Below are positions 1-9,857 of a DNA stretch of 64,000 bases, in pieces. The notes beneath the pieces are model-generated. The model was given only the letters and a program-made list of their open reading frames with translations. It ran no database searches and was not told the origin of the DNA. The stretch spans positions 1 through 64,000 of the forward strand of contig JNEN01001223.1 in NCBI GenBank assembly GCA_000697355.1. The letters run 5' to 3'. Positions within the stretch are counted from its first letter, which is position 1, and each line of letters starts with the position of its first letter. The DNA comes from Syncephalastrum monosporum B8922. Its lineage: Eukaryota > Mucoromycota > Mucoromycetes > Mucorales > Syncephalastraceae. The position numbers and the translations under genes are program-made.

Positions 1-171
1 CTTCTTCTCCGCCTTCTTGCGGATGATGAGCTCCAGGGGCGATTCTTGTGCAAAGCGGAGCACAAAGGGTTCGGCGCTCCCGTGGAAGTCAATCCGGGCT
101 CGCTTCTGGGCTCTCCCACTACCGCAATATTTGAGTGTGAATAACAGTGAAATTGGTGTCATCACCGACAT
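1..171 (-). CDS. Partial protein-coding gene cut by the left window edge
   Basis: The minus strand is open from an ATG at 171 to the window edge. The part nearest the edge (about 118 down to 1) has clearly coding-like composition and reads RIDFHGSAEPFVLRF followed by a charged segment ending KKAEKK. The stretch from 171 to 119 is less convincing. An alternative reading places an intron acceptor at 119-120, which would make 1-118 an internal exon with its upstream part elsewhere. I do not recognise the family. The remainder of the gene lies outside the window, so function cannot be judged. Confidence 0.35.
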   Translation of the reverse strand, partial: MSVMTPISLLFTLKYCGSGRAQKRARIDFHGSAEPFVLRFAQESPLELIIRKKAEKK

Positions 172-493
172 TATTATATACCTTTCATCGAGAGGGTGTT
201 CAACGTCACTGCCCTCGTACTGGTCCTCGCCAGTGGTTCGGGCTCTTTTCTTTCTATTGTTTGAAACAAGCCATAACACAGATAAGCAACCTCTTGATAT
301 GGATGTCAGTCTATCATTCATACCCTTTATCGACCATTCAAAAGAAGTGTAAGCAGCAGTTGCAGGAGGGAATTGAGTTGAAAAGAAGAAGCGTGTATGG
401 CAAAAAGAAGGAAATCAGAAAGGTAGAGTGGAGAAGGGAGGAGGAAGAAGGAAGAAGTAGACGATAAGCGAGTCGTCCAGTTTTATGTATCAA

Positions 494-656
494 TTCATGC
501 ATCACTTTCCACATTGTTTGAAATCAGTGAGTAAGAGCTTGCTATGTCGATTTCATGCATCAATGTCCACATTGTGTAAAATCAGTGAGGCTTGCTATGT
601 CATTTCATGCATCAATGTCCACAATGTTTGAAATCAGTGAGGCTCAATATATGTCA
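494..656. repeat. Three-copy tandem repeat, about 52-58 bp units
   Basis: Three head-to-tail copies begin near 494, 551 and 603. Each contains TTCATGCATCA, then a CCACAtTG-like block, then AAATCAGTGAG. Unit spacing is about 58 and then 52 bp, so the copies differ by a small indel as well as point changes. A weaker partial fourth copy may follow near 675. The repeat is non-coding and lies in an intergenic region. Confidence 0.8.
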
Positions 657-1234
657 CTTTCACGTAATCCTTTCATGTCTCAACTTTATGTGCAGTGCCC
701 GCAAAAATATTAGCCCAGGAAAAAGGGCCAGCAAAGCTGCAAAGGGGAACTCGAAGCCAGTTTTCGGTTCATTCTTTCCTAGTTGAGGTAGCCATCAGAA
801 AAGGTTAATATGCTTTAGACGCATATGGACTGGGAAGGTCCAGCCAAGGAGTATGACGATAGGCGCAAGGAAGAGCATCTGAAAAAAATCAGCCAGGAAC
901 TATCAGTAATGGGATTCTGACACCTATACGTAGGTTCAATGGGAGCAAGACAGAATGGATAAGCTGTGGATAACAGGATCCAAAAGGGAGAGAGAGCAGA
1001 AGTACAAGATCAACAGATCTAGTACAAGACAGAAGGAGCTACCTCTATGGGTCAGAAACCTATTCGGCTTAGTGATTGGGCATCAGACGTCTTCGTACCT
1101 GCGCGGCAGAGGCAGGGTAGAGACTTGCCAGAAATCAAGTGGGCTTTAACTTACGATCGACTAAAGATGGACAGAGGATTTGACGATGGATAATTGGATG
1201 CCGCTTATTACTTGGAATGTTGGACTTTGCATGT

Positions 1235-1560
1235 GTGTAGATTCTGCTCATAGCAACAATATATATGAAGTAAACATATAAGATAAGCTTCTAGTTAGTA
1301 AAAGATATAACGCATATTATAGAAGGATCCATGATCACAAAGCTTTTAGAAAATATATATCAAATCTATGCTATACTTGAGGATGGTACTACTGCTATAA
1401 GAGAACCACAAAAATTATATGAATTTATTATAAGAAGAAATATAATTATAGTAACAAGAATTAAAGATTAAGTAGTTATCCTATGATAAGGATATAGCTG
1501 TTACAACTGCTTTAGAAAAGTTGAAGGATTGATTCTTGTATTGTATTACAAAATTTAAAA
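1235..1560. other. AT-rich island with a 46-codon open frame
   Basis: Base composition shifts sharply to A+T. A short frame on the plus strand (1331-1471) starts MITKLLENIYQIYAILEDG and uses almost only A/T-ending codons (ATA, AGA, TTA, AAT), unlike the C/G-ending codons of every recognised gene here. It could be a fragment of a mobile element or organelle-derived DNA, or chance coding of AT-rich DNA. No family is recognised. Confidence 0.35.
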
Positions 1561-1844
1561 CTCCATTTGTAAAGGCCGTACCTCCTACTTCACGGTTACG
1601 AGATATGCAGCAAAACACGCGAGTCGTCCCGGATGAAATCTCCATTTGTTTTTGCCTTGCCTTGCGTCCAATGCGCATTTAGATAGATAAAAAAAAAAAA
1701 AGAGGCGAAGTAGCGAGCCCAAAGATGTGAGCGTATATGGATGGGCAGGCCGGTTCAAAATGGACGCCATGGATCGGCAACGTCTTTGTTGATTTCGGAT
1801 GTCTAGCGTCTGGACGTCGTGAAATTGAGAAAAATAAATCACTG

Positions 1845-1854
1845 TATATATAAA
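1845..1854 (+). promoter_or_regulatory. TATA box upstream of the 1928 gene
   Basis: TATATATAAA lies about 75 bp upstream of the ATG at 1928, a plausible distance for a TATA element in a filamentous fungus. It supports the reality of the small downstream gene. Confidence 0.5.
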
Positions 1855-1927
1855 TCTAGGATGATGAGGCAGGAAGTGTATCTAAGAAAGGCCTTCTCTC
1901 TTTCTACTGTTCGCAATAATATTAAAG

Positions 1928-2443
1928 ATGAACACAAAGCCTTTTCCTTCTACGGGTACCAGAGCCCGAACCATCTGGCGTTGGATGATGGCCTGGCTTC
2001 CGTCAAAGCGCTCGGCGAAGAGTGATCTGTCTAAACACTACAGCCTCCCGCTCCCTCCCATGTACACAGGAGAAGCAGCGACAACAAAAACAGCACCTGT
2101 GCCTGCTGAAAGCGGTCTCTACAACGCCATCAGCCTCCCACCGCAAGTCCACCAGCCATTCAGTGCTGAGCCGTCGTCAAGCATGGTCGTCATGGCTCAT
2201 CACCAAGCTAGTTATACCAGCCACGTACCTTCCATTAGTCCTGCTTCTTCTCTGACTCTCTCGTCGTCGTCCATCATGACCTTGGACGACAACGACAACG
2301 GTAACGGTAACGATGACTCGACCCCGCCTGCGCTGTACTCCAACTTCTACCTCAAGCTTCCCAACGGCCAGTACATGGTGCGCTGCCGCACAGCTGACCG
2401 CAGGATCATTGGGTCTTTTGTCATTGAGGGTCATATGATATAA
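1928..2443 (+). CDS. Small hypothetical protein, 171 aa, intronless
   Basis: This is a single uninterrupted frame preceded by a TATA-like element. The N-terminal third is basic. The middle (about residues 50-120) is low-complexity and rich in Ser, Pro, Ala and Thr, followed by an Asp/Asn-rich run near residue 120. The C-terminus is the only ordered-looking part, with a block around residues 137-171 that includes FYLKLPNGQYMVRCR and ends GSFVIEGHMI. I do not recognise a named domain. The compact C-terminal block may be a lineage-specific motif. It is a probable nuclear or cytosolic small regulatory protein by composition only, and no function is assigned. Confidence 0.6.
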   Translation: MNTKPFPSTGTRARTIWRWMMAWLPSKRSAKSDLSKHYSLPLPPMYTGEAATTKTAPVPAESGLYNAISLPPQVHQPFSAEPSSSMVVMAHHQASYTSHVPSISPASSLTLSSSSIMTLDDNDNGNGNDDSTPPALYSNFYLKLPNGQYMVRCRTADRRIIGSFVIEGHMI

Positions 2444-2690
2444 AACTGTCTATTTTATTCCAGATCACCCACCTGTAGTGTTCTTATATATATAATTTAT
2501 CCGGCGGATGCCAAGCTACTGTATTTTGCCAACGAATTTACTCAGCAGCCAATAAAGCTCTATTCATAAAGGACGATCGGGATCGCTCGCGGGAGAATGA
2601 GGGACACAGACCAGAACGAGATCAAAAATATCGCATCAAACGCCGATCTTTTTTTTTTCTTGTCATCTTTTGATATCCATATCTTTTTAC

Positions 2691-4273
2691 ATGTCTCAAG
2701 AGAAAAGCCTCGACGAACGATCGTGTATAAATGATCTTGACGAATCAAATGAGGTTCAACGGAAAGTGATTGTCGAACACGACGGACGCGCAGCGTGGCT
2801 CGTGAGCTTCGGCGGGGTCTGTGTAAGAAACATAAACAGTTCATTCGTACCTTTTTTCCTCCGTTATTACTGCATTGACTGACTCACGAATGGGAATTGT
2901 TTATCAATGTAGGGCATGTTTGCTGTGTGCGTAACAAACAGAAATGCATCGCGCGTAAAAAAAAACTCACTGTTTGTTTCTTTAGTTATGGCGTCAATTA
3001 CTCGCAAGGTGTGTTTCTCAATTATTACAACAAACACGTCTACGTTGGTCAGATGAACCAGCTCTCGTGGATCTCGTCCCTCTGCATCGCGCTCTACTTT
3101 ATACTCGGCCCTGTCAATGATTGGGTCGTACGTCGCCTCGGTTATCGGACCATGCTGGCCATCGCAACCATCGTCTGCCCGCTCGGCCTCATGCTTGCCA
3201 GTATCACACACCAAATCTGGCAGCTCTACTTAACCCAGGGCGCTCTGTTTGGAATTGGTGCCAGCTTTGTAAGCCGAGAAAATAGACGATCAATGGTCTG
3301 CTAAGGGACACATTTAGGTGTGGTTTCCTTGTATCTCTGCTCCGCAACAATGGTTCACCAAGCGCCGTGGTCTGGGCGTCGGCATCACCATGTGTGGTAC
3401 GTTGCCCTCCCAATTGATACGATAAACCCCTCTTCTGATGTCTGTATAGGCAGCGGTATCGGCGGCCTCGTTTTGTCCAACATCTGCAATGCTGCGCTTC
3501 AGACGCTCGGCTACCGCTGGGCGCTACGTATCATGGGCTTCATTGTCTTCTTTTTTCTTATTCTGGCCACCTTGTTCGTTAAGCAGCCGCCCACTCAAGC
3601 TCAGCCGGCTCATAGCTGGCGCCGCATGGGCCGCCATCAGGCCGCTCTCCTCCGTAATCCGCAGTTCAATCTGATGCTCCTCGTCGGCCTCATCACCACC
3701 TTTGGTTACCTCGTCCCCTCCTTCCTGCTGCCGTCGTACGCCAACTTTTTGGGTTTGGATTCCTGGACAGGGACAAACTTGTCGGCCATCATGTCAGCCA
3801 TCAATGCTGTTTCTAAGCTCGTCAACGGTTACGCGAGCGACCGCCTCGGTCGGATCAATGTCTTTGGTCTGTGTACATTTTTATCGGGCATCATGTGCCT
3901 CGCAATCTGGACGAACGCGCATACGCTCGCCACCGTCTGGGTGTTTGCTGTCCTCTATGGCTTCTTTGGTGGTGGCTACCTCACCTTATTTCCGGCTAGT
4001 CTGCCGCAGGTCATTAGCAGTACCCGTATCGCCGACATGGACGATCAGGATCCGGCGCTTCTCATTCCAGCCGCGAACGGCCTCCTCTACTTCACCAACC
4101 TCTTTGGATACCTCGTCGGCACTCCGATCGCCTCTGCTCTTATCAACCGCACGTCCCCGCCGACTTACCTCTACGCCATGCTGTGGGCTGGCCTCCTCAT
4201 GTCTGTCAGTGGTATCATTGTCTTTGTCCTTCGAGTAATTCGCGTCGGTTGGAATCCGCTTGTCAAGGATTGA
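2691..4273 (+). CDS. MFS monocarboxylate-type transporter (SLC16/MCH-like)
   Basis: This is a polytopic major-facilitator permease, predicted 443 aa, expected in the plasma membrane and likely to carry a monocarboxylate or similar small solute by family. Exons: 2691-2822, 2913-2926, 2986-3268, 3318-3396 and 3450-4273. Residues 33-44 (GRAAWLVSFGGV) are the typical start of TM1 in this family, and TM1-loop-TM2 continues with YGVNYSQGVFLNYY. The segment PQQWFTKRRGLGVG is the canonical loop before TM4. A second six-helix bundle follows a cytosolic Ala/Gln-rich loop. The start at 2691 is the first in-frame ATG. The second exon is only 14 nt, and the reading frame requires it. The tail is short and basic. 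Substrate cannot be predicted from sequence. Confidence 0.9.
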
Positions 4274-5768
4274 AGCCCCAGCGGAATACCTCTTAAACAT
4301 GATATAGTATACTCTACATATTAAACTTGTATCCGTAGTAATAGATATAGAATAATTTATCATAATGATCCTCGCATCTGCACTATTCAGCTGTTAGTAA
4401 AGCACACCAGAACTTACAGGCCGGCAGAAGAGAACGCAAACAATTTAGTTAGGATTCGCTGTCAAGAACGGCGAAAGAAGCAGGTAACTCTCTCGTCCGC
4501 GTGAATAGTTTACCAATGACGACGAAAGCCAAACACGACTGTCAAGTGCTGTCCATCATGTCAAACTCGCTTCCACCGCGATGGATTAACTCCCCGTAGC
4601 ATCACCCGTAGGCAACCCACTTCCAATTTTATTTTTCCTGGAAGAACCCTCCACTCCACGCAAACAAGAAAGCATGTGGCCGCGTAAGACCCATATAAAA
4701 TCACAAAACGCATACGTAGTTAGCGGCTCGAGACGGAGCGACTAAGACCGACAGGCCCGCGCAGTTAAAATCGTGCCATAAAATACTATACCTGTCGTTC
4801 ATTACTAAGGTTTTGATTGTTTTGATAAGAGAGCTACTGACAAAAGCTGATAACGATATGATATGCTGGACAAGGTGAATGTGGGAATAGAAGAAAGACA
4901 GACAAATGGACCGTGGCATATGTCGCACGAGGCCATTGTGTCTCATTTAGGTCCGAAATCCCGAAGCGGGGGCTACAGTATTGTTGTTGTATGTACCCCC
5001 ATGGAAAAGCGGCGGCAGGAGTGGCACTGAAAAAAAAAACGTGTTTGCTTATGCATCTGCTCGATTTAATTATCTTCATAAGTCAATGCAGAGGCCATTC
5101 CCAGGTGCGCTCCTAGAATCAAGCTTTCAGCGTTCGGGACAATTTCTGCAAAGCACAAGATCACGAGAGTACTGTCTTGATACGACAAAAGTGTGTTGTT
5201 TCTATAATCATGCCGCTTTGACATTTTTGCCGGCTGCCATTTGCTATACACCCATTTGACGCTATGTGAGTGTGTCTGTAATCAGCAATAAACCTCATGG
5301 GATGTATGAATCCGAATCAATGGTATGAACTCTATGGATTCTTTTTCCTGCTCAGTCATGAAGAAATCAATGTGCTTCCAAAAATAAAAAGACTGTGTGT
5401 AATATCTTTATCTTTTTTTTTTTTTCGTCTCGTTGGCAGCAAGTAGACCAGTTATCCTATAGTGTACTGCAGGTTATACTCAACAAAGTCCTTGTGTATT
5501 TCACATCTCAAGTGTGCTGTCATTGTTATCATTCCTTAGAGGATTCCGCTGGTATCTTCTATTCCGTACATAGAACCGAGATAGCAGTCATTGGTGTCTC
5601 CTGCAAAATTGTGGCGGGGGAGGGAAGACGCACGAAAAGGTGTAACACAAAGCAATATGATTGTGAAAAGACCATCTTGTGCACAATCGCACCAAAAGTA
5701 TGAAGGCGTCCCGAACTTTCTGATATTCCCTTTTACTTCTTCTTCCTGTTTCTCTTACTCCCATTGCT
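4274..5768. other. Intergenic, no gene seen
   Basis: About 1.5 kb of AT-rich spacer between two plus-strand genes. Only short unrelated open frames occur, with no repeat, RNA gene or conserved motif recognised. A pyrimidine-rich tract ending just before 5769 is consistent with a fungal promoter or 5-prime leader. Confidence 0.6.
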
Positions 5769-6943
5769 ATGGACGCAAAGAAACCGACACGCTTGCAGCG
5801 CCTGGCGCGTTGGAATCCCGGCACCTCTGGCGTCAGCGAACGCAGGCAGTCCGCTTCGTCTTCGGAGAAAGCAGCGGCCGCTTCGTTTTTGCCGATCGAA
5901 CACGAGAATCTCGTTCAAGGATCGCTCTACATTGTCCAAATACACCATGTGACAATCGCGCTTTTCGAAGGTGGACAAAGAATCAAAAAAAAACTCGGAA
6001 TACTTGATGCTGACGCCATCATGATTCAATATCTGTGCGTGTGTATAGGCTGGGACGACGATATGTGCTGCTTTTCCGTATTAAGTAAGGTCCACCTATC
6101 ACCTCTTCTTTCCACAAAAAAAAAAAAAAAAGCTGACACGTTTTTAGGATCGACGGCCGAACCAATGCGTTGGTCCGAAGCAAGGTTCCTTTCACTTATT
6201 ATATGCATGCAAACAATAGGCTGATACATAGATCCGTTTCTGCCAGATATATCCCAGGCGATTTTGAAGCATACAATGCATTTGATCATGCAGGCAACCC
6301 ACCCGTACATCTCTGGACGCGGTACCTCCGCGTAAGTGTGCCTATCAACTGGTTCGCCATGTTTGAAGAAGCCCGCCGCAAACAGCGCGAATGGATGCAA
6401 TTCAATCGACCCAACGAGATCGTCGAGTTGGAACCGCAGCGAGCAGACCTCTACAGCAATCCCTCGACGGCGGCGGCCTCGACTAACATTGTTGATCCTG
6501 CACTCCAGTCCTACCCTTCCGTCAGTAGCCTCCCCACCGAATCCAAGCCATTGGGCCTCATCGACCCACAGGTCTTTCAGAAGCAGCAGCAGCAGCAGCA
6601 GCAGCAAAACGGCAGCCATCATCGCTACTCGGATGCATCTTTTCAGACTTTCCCAAACCCTCCCTCGTCGGCCGATACCTCTGACAGCGTCAGTCGCGAT
6701 GCACTTCGCAAGCACCTGACCCACTACGACGACGATAAAGTCCAAGCTGACGAGTTTGCTTTTCCACACGACTCAGACAAGTTCTCGATCCACTCCGTGC
6801 CCGCTTCTCCGTCGCCTCTTACCGTCGCAAGCGAACCTGCTCATCGTCACCAGTCTGTCTATTCTCCAAAGATAAAGCGCCAGTCAATATCAAGTAGCAT
6901 ATGGAAAAAGTATAACGGAGAGGCCAACAATGGTGTTTCTTAG
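5769..6943 (+). CDS. Hypothetical polyglutamine protein, exon structure unresolved
   Basis: The likely start is ATG 5769 (MDAKKPTRLQRLARW), and the frame continues through LVQGSLYIVQIHH near 5948. The 3-prime coding part is a long frame ending at 6943 that contains a conserved-looking block (GDFEAYNAFDHAG, HLWTRYLRVSVPINW, FEEARRKQREW), then a Ser/Pro-rich tail with eight consecutive glutamines near 6582-6606. An intron from 6085 (GTAAGG) to 6146 (TTTTTAG) is strong. It joins a segment reading GRRYVLLFRIK to DGRTNALVRSKVPF in the frame of the tail. The upstream junction near 5949-6049 does not keep that frame with canonical sites, so the model is incomplete. No domain is recognised. It may be a cytosolic regulator, but function is unknown. 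Confidence 0.5.
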
Positions 6944-7229
6944 TCGCTTGTGTATCATCTCCTGTCATCATCTACTCGCTACCTTCCATACTCCTTTATA
7001 CATACTTGACGAATCCTCAAACGGTGTCTTTTTTCACTTTGTGTGTTTCTGATAGCTGCGCACATTAACGAATCAAGGTTTGATATACGAGTCAAAAGAG
7101 CATTCTGTCGTAAGGCAAAAAGGACGACAGAAGCGGAAGCGCGCATATGGTAATTTTTATTGCATTTCATGAGTGGAAATCGAAATAAAAAAAAGACTCC
7201 TGCATTTCTCCGTTCTTCCTCATAACGCC

Positions 7230-7916
7230 ATGAGCGACGATCGGGACCTGGAACGGTACTTCTCCCAGTCCGAGAAACAGCTTGAAATCGAGCGTGTTTT
7301 GCAATGCTTCAAGCTAGACCCGTTCGCAATTCTCGAGCTGCCGTATACCAAGCCCGAGGCAAAGCAGCTCAAGATGCAGTATCGCAAGAAAAGCCTCATG
7401 ATCCATCCCGACAAGGTCAAGCACGAGCGCGCTGAAGAAGCGTTCGCTCTCCTCAAAAAGGCCGAATCCGAGCTGCAAGATGACGCTCGCCTCAAATTCC
7501 TCCTCAGCGTGATTGAAGAAGCCAAGGTCGAAGCCCTCCGCGAGAACGGGCACAAGGTCAAGACGCAGGTCGTCACCAACGAAGACGACGACAAGACCGT
7601 GCTCGAGTCGGCCACACGCGTCGATGCCAGCCAGTACCCGTTCCTCGGCACGGCTGAGGGGCGCAAGGCGGTGCAGGCCAAGGTCAAAGACATCCTCATC
7701 GACATGGAGCTCAGACGCCGGAGGCAGCTCAAGCGCGAACTCGAGGCCGAGGGCGCAGAGAAGCGCAAGGCCGAGGAGGAGCAGCAGGCGAGGAAGCGCA
7801 AGGCCGAGGAGAACAAGCGCTGGGAGCAATCGCGTGACCAGCGTGTCAGCAGCTGGCGCGACTTCCAGAAGAAGGGCGGCAAAAAGGTCAAAAAGGTCAA
7901 GCGCACCGGGTTATAA
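7230..7916 (+). CDS. spf31: J-domain splicing factor, DNAJC8/Spf31 homologue
   Basis: This intronless 228-aa protein is homologous to human DNAJC8 and fission yeast Spf31, spliceosome-associated J-proteins. The J domain spans about residues 28-95 with the HPD motif at 59-61 (SLMIHPDK). A central segment (DASQYPFLG) and a long Lys/Arg/Glu coiled coil (about 150-210) follow. The C-terminus is very basic, as expected for a nuclear RNA-processing factor. The J domain would stimulate an Hsp70 partner in the nucleus. The start at 7230 gives the usual N-terminus (MSDDRDLERYF). The frame is open upstream, but without a better ATG. Its 3-prime end converges on the IDH2 gene. Confidence 0.93.
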   Translation: MSDDRDLERYFSQSEKQLEIERVLQCFKLDPFAILELPYTKPEAKQLKMQYRKKSLMIHPDKVKHERAEEAFALLKKAESELQDDARLKFLLSVIEEAKVEALRENGHKVKTQVVTNEDDDKTVLESATRVDASQYPFLGTAEGRKAVQAKVKDILIDMELRRRRQLKRELEAEGAEKRKAEEEQQARKRKAEENKRWEQSRDQRVSSWRDFQKKGGKKVKKVKRTGL

Positions 7917-8510
7917 ATCTTTTCATCTTTTGTACATACTCTCTCTTTATAAACTAACTATATGGACATGACATGCAACACATCCACTATGTATATTTAT
8001 ATCTATCTCTATATCTATATCTACATCTGTACTTTTGGGTGGGTTTTTTATAAGCCGTACTCATCTATGGTCTAAGGGGGGTTATAGGACTTATGCCTCT
8101 ACTCATACCAGTCATAATGTGCGTCATACAGTACCAGGCTGTGACACGTCCCAGTGCGTGCTTGTCTTTTTTCTTTTTCTTTTTTTTTTTTTTATCCCTG
8201 TGGCACATTCAGCTTGACAGGAAGGCCGAGGACATGGAACAATACATGCCGCGGAAATAAATTTGAGCAGATACGTTCTTCTTACTTTCAAATACAGTAG
8301 AGACACACTCAGTTCCCGCACCAGCCCAGCAAATCCCGCTTTTCTTTTCTATGACATGTGATAACCTTACTCTTCTCTTTTAATATGGCTTGAAATTTTG
8401 GAAGTGTCAATGAAGAAGGAAGTTCGGTGAGGGGGATGTGGAAAGTATAGAAGGATGAAAGAATAAAGAATAGAAACGGAAGCATCGTTCTTCCTTGCTC
8501 TTTATATGCT
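7917..8510. other. Convergent intergenic region (two 3-prime UTRs)
   Basis: This is the space between the stop of the plus-strand J-protein and the stop of the minus-strand isocitrate dehydrogenase gene. It holds T-rich and A-rich runs and a short TATCTA-type microsatellite around 7993-8025, consistent with termination and polyadenylation DNA. No gene was seen. Confidence 0.6.
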
Positions 8511-9857
8511 TTACTGGAGGTTACCAATGACAGCCTTGGTGTACTCAGAGTTGGTGGAGCGACCGCCCAGATCGGCGGTGAGGGCCTTGCCCTCGGCAAT
8601 GGTCTTGAAGACGGCCTGCTCGATGTTGGCAGCCTGGTCGGTCAGGCGCATGTGTCGGAGCATCATGATACCCGAGAGGAGGAGGGCGGTGGGGTTGGCC
8701 TTGTCCTTGCCGGCGATATCGGGGGCGGTACCGTGGACGGCCTCGAAGATGGAGGCATCGCGACCAATGTTACCCGAGGGAGTGAGACCCAGACCACCGA
8801 TCAGACCGGCGCACATGTCGGACAGAATGTCACCGTACAGGTTGGGCATGACCATGACGGTGTCAGCGTATAATGAGGGGTCGGCCGTGATCTATTCAAA
8901 GCGGCTCCTTTCTAAGTCATCTTCGCTTGCTATCCTGCTCTTATCGAAACTTACGTGAAGGCAGGCGCGGTCAAGCAGAACCTCATCAAAGTTGATCTTG
9001 GGGAACTCCTTGGCGACGTTGCGGCAGACGTCGAGGAAGAGACCGTCGGCGAGCTTCATGATGTTGGCCTTGTGGACGGCGGTGACACGGGTACGGCCGA
9101 CCGACTCGGCGTAGGTGAAGGCATAGCGGGCAACGCGCTCGGAGGCGTCCTTGGTGATCAGCTTAATGGACTGGACAACGCCGTCGACGACCTCGTGCTC
9201 GATGCCCGAGTACTCACCCTCGGTGTTCTCACGGATCAGGACCGTGTTGACGTCCTCATAGGGGGTCTTGAAGCCAGCAATGGAGCGGCAGGGACGCACG
9301 TTGGCGTACAGGTTGAAGGTGCGACGGAGGGTCAGGTTGAGCGAGACGTGGCCCTTGCCGATGGGCGTCGCCAGAGGGCCCTTGAGCGCGACGGTCGAGG
9401 CGCGCACGCTGTCGATGGCCGTCTGGGGAATCGCGGTTTTGCCGTCCTTAATGATGGGCGTCACGTCCACCTCCTCCCAGTCAATGGGAGCCTTGGCGGC
9501 CGCGAAAATGTTCTTGACCGACTGCGAAATCTCGGGACCAATACCATCACCAGGAATGAGCGTCACAGTGTAGTTGCCCTAGCAGCACAAGGAACATGAA
9601 TACACTCCATTACATGCGCAGTGGTTCGTACTTACGTTGGCCTTCTTCTGACCGTTGAAAGCCTGGGTAATGGTAGGCGAGGCGGTGGTGATGGCACGCA
9701 CCGAGTTGGTCTAAATCATGGGACGTATGGTATGAGCACCCTCTGGCTGACATGCACATACGGCCTCGGTCTCTCTCCTAGCGCATGCTATTCTTACCTT
9801 GGCAGAGGAGAATGCGGTGGCCTTCAAGGCAGCAGTGGTGGAGCGCGACAAGAACAT
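8511..9857 (-). CDS. IDH2: Mitochondrial NAD-isocitrate dehydrogenase, catalytic subunit 2
   Basis: TCA-cycle enzyme: isocitrate + NAD+ to 2-oxoglutarate + CO2 + NADH, working with a regulatory subunit in the mitochondrial matrix. Exons in transcription order: 9857-9798, 9710-9636, 9578-8955 and 8891-8511, giving 379 aa. The first exon encodes a Ser/Ala/Lys-rich transit peptide ([20 protein letters not shown]). Catalytic-subunit signatures are intact: [12 protein letters not shown], the substrate loop [32 protein letters not shown], the Tyr/Lys region, and the Asp-bearing [17 protein letters not shown] followed by TPSGNIG. The regulatory-subunit variant would differ in this last block, so it is the IDH2/IDH3A type. 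Length fits the family. All introns are GT-AG. Confidence 0.95.

Larger units (their letters stand above)
172..1927. other. Intergenic stretch with tandem repeats and an AT-rich island
   Basis: No convincing gene was seen. The interval contains a three-copy tandem repeat at 494-656 and a strongly AT-rich segment at about 1235-1560, both listed separately. The rest is ordinary AT-rich spacer with only short scattered open frames lacking any family resemblance. Confidence 0.6.

Noticed and set aside
6026..6769. 247-codon minus-strand open frame opposite the polyglutamine gene
   Set aside because: It is the antisense of the coding tail (its Leu run mirrors the glutamine repeat), with no domain or promoter.
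7220..7906. 228-codon minus-strand frame over the J-protein gene
   Set aside because: Shadow of DNAJC8/Spf31 coding sequence. Its composition is Ser/Arg-rich without any recognisable domain.
8955..9599. 214-codon plus-strand frame over IDH2
   Set aside because: Antisense of IDH2 exon 3, caused by codon bias.
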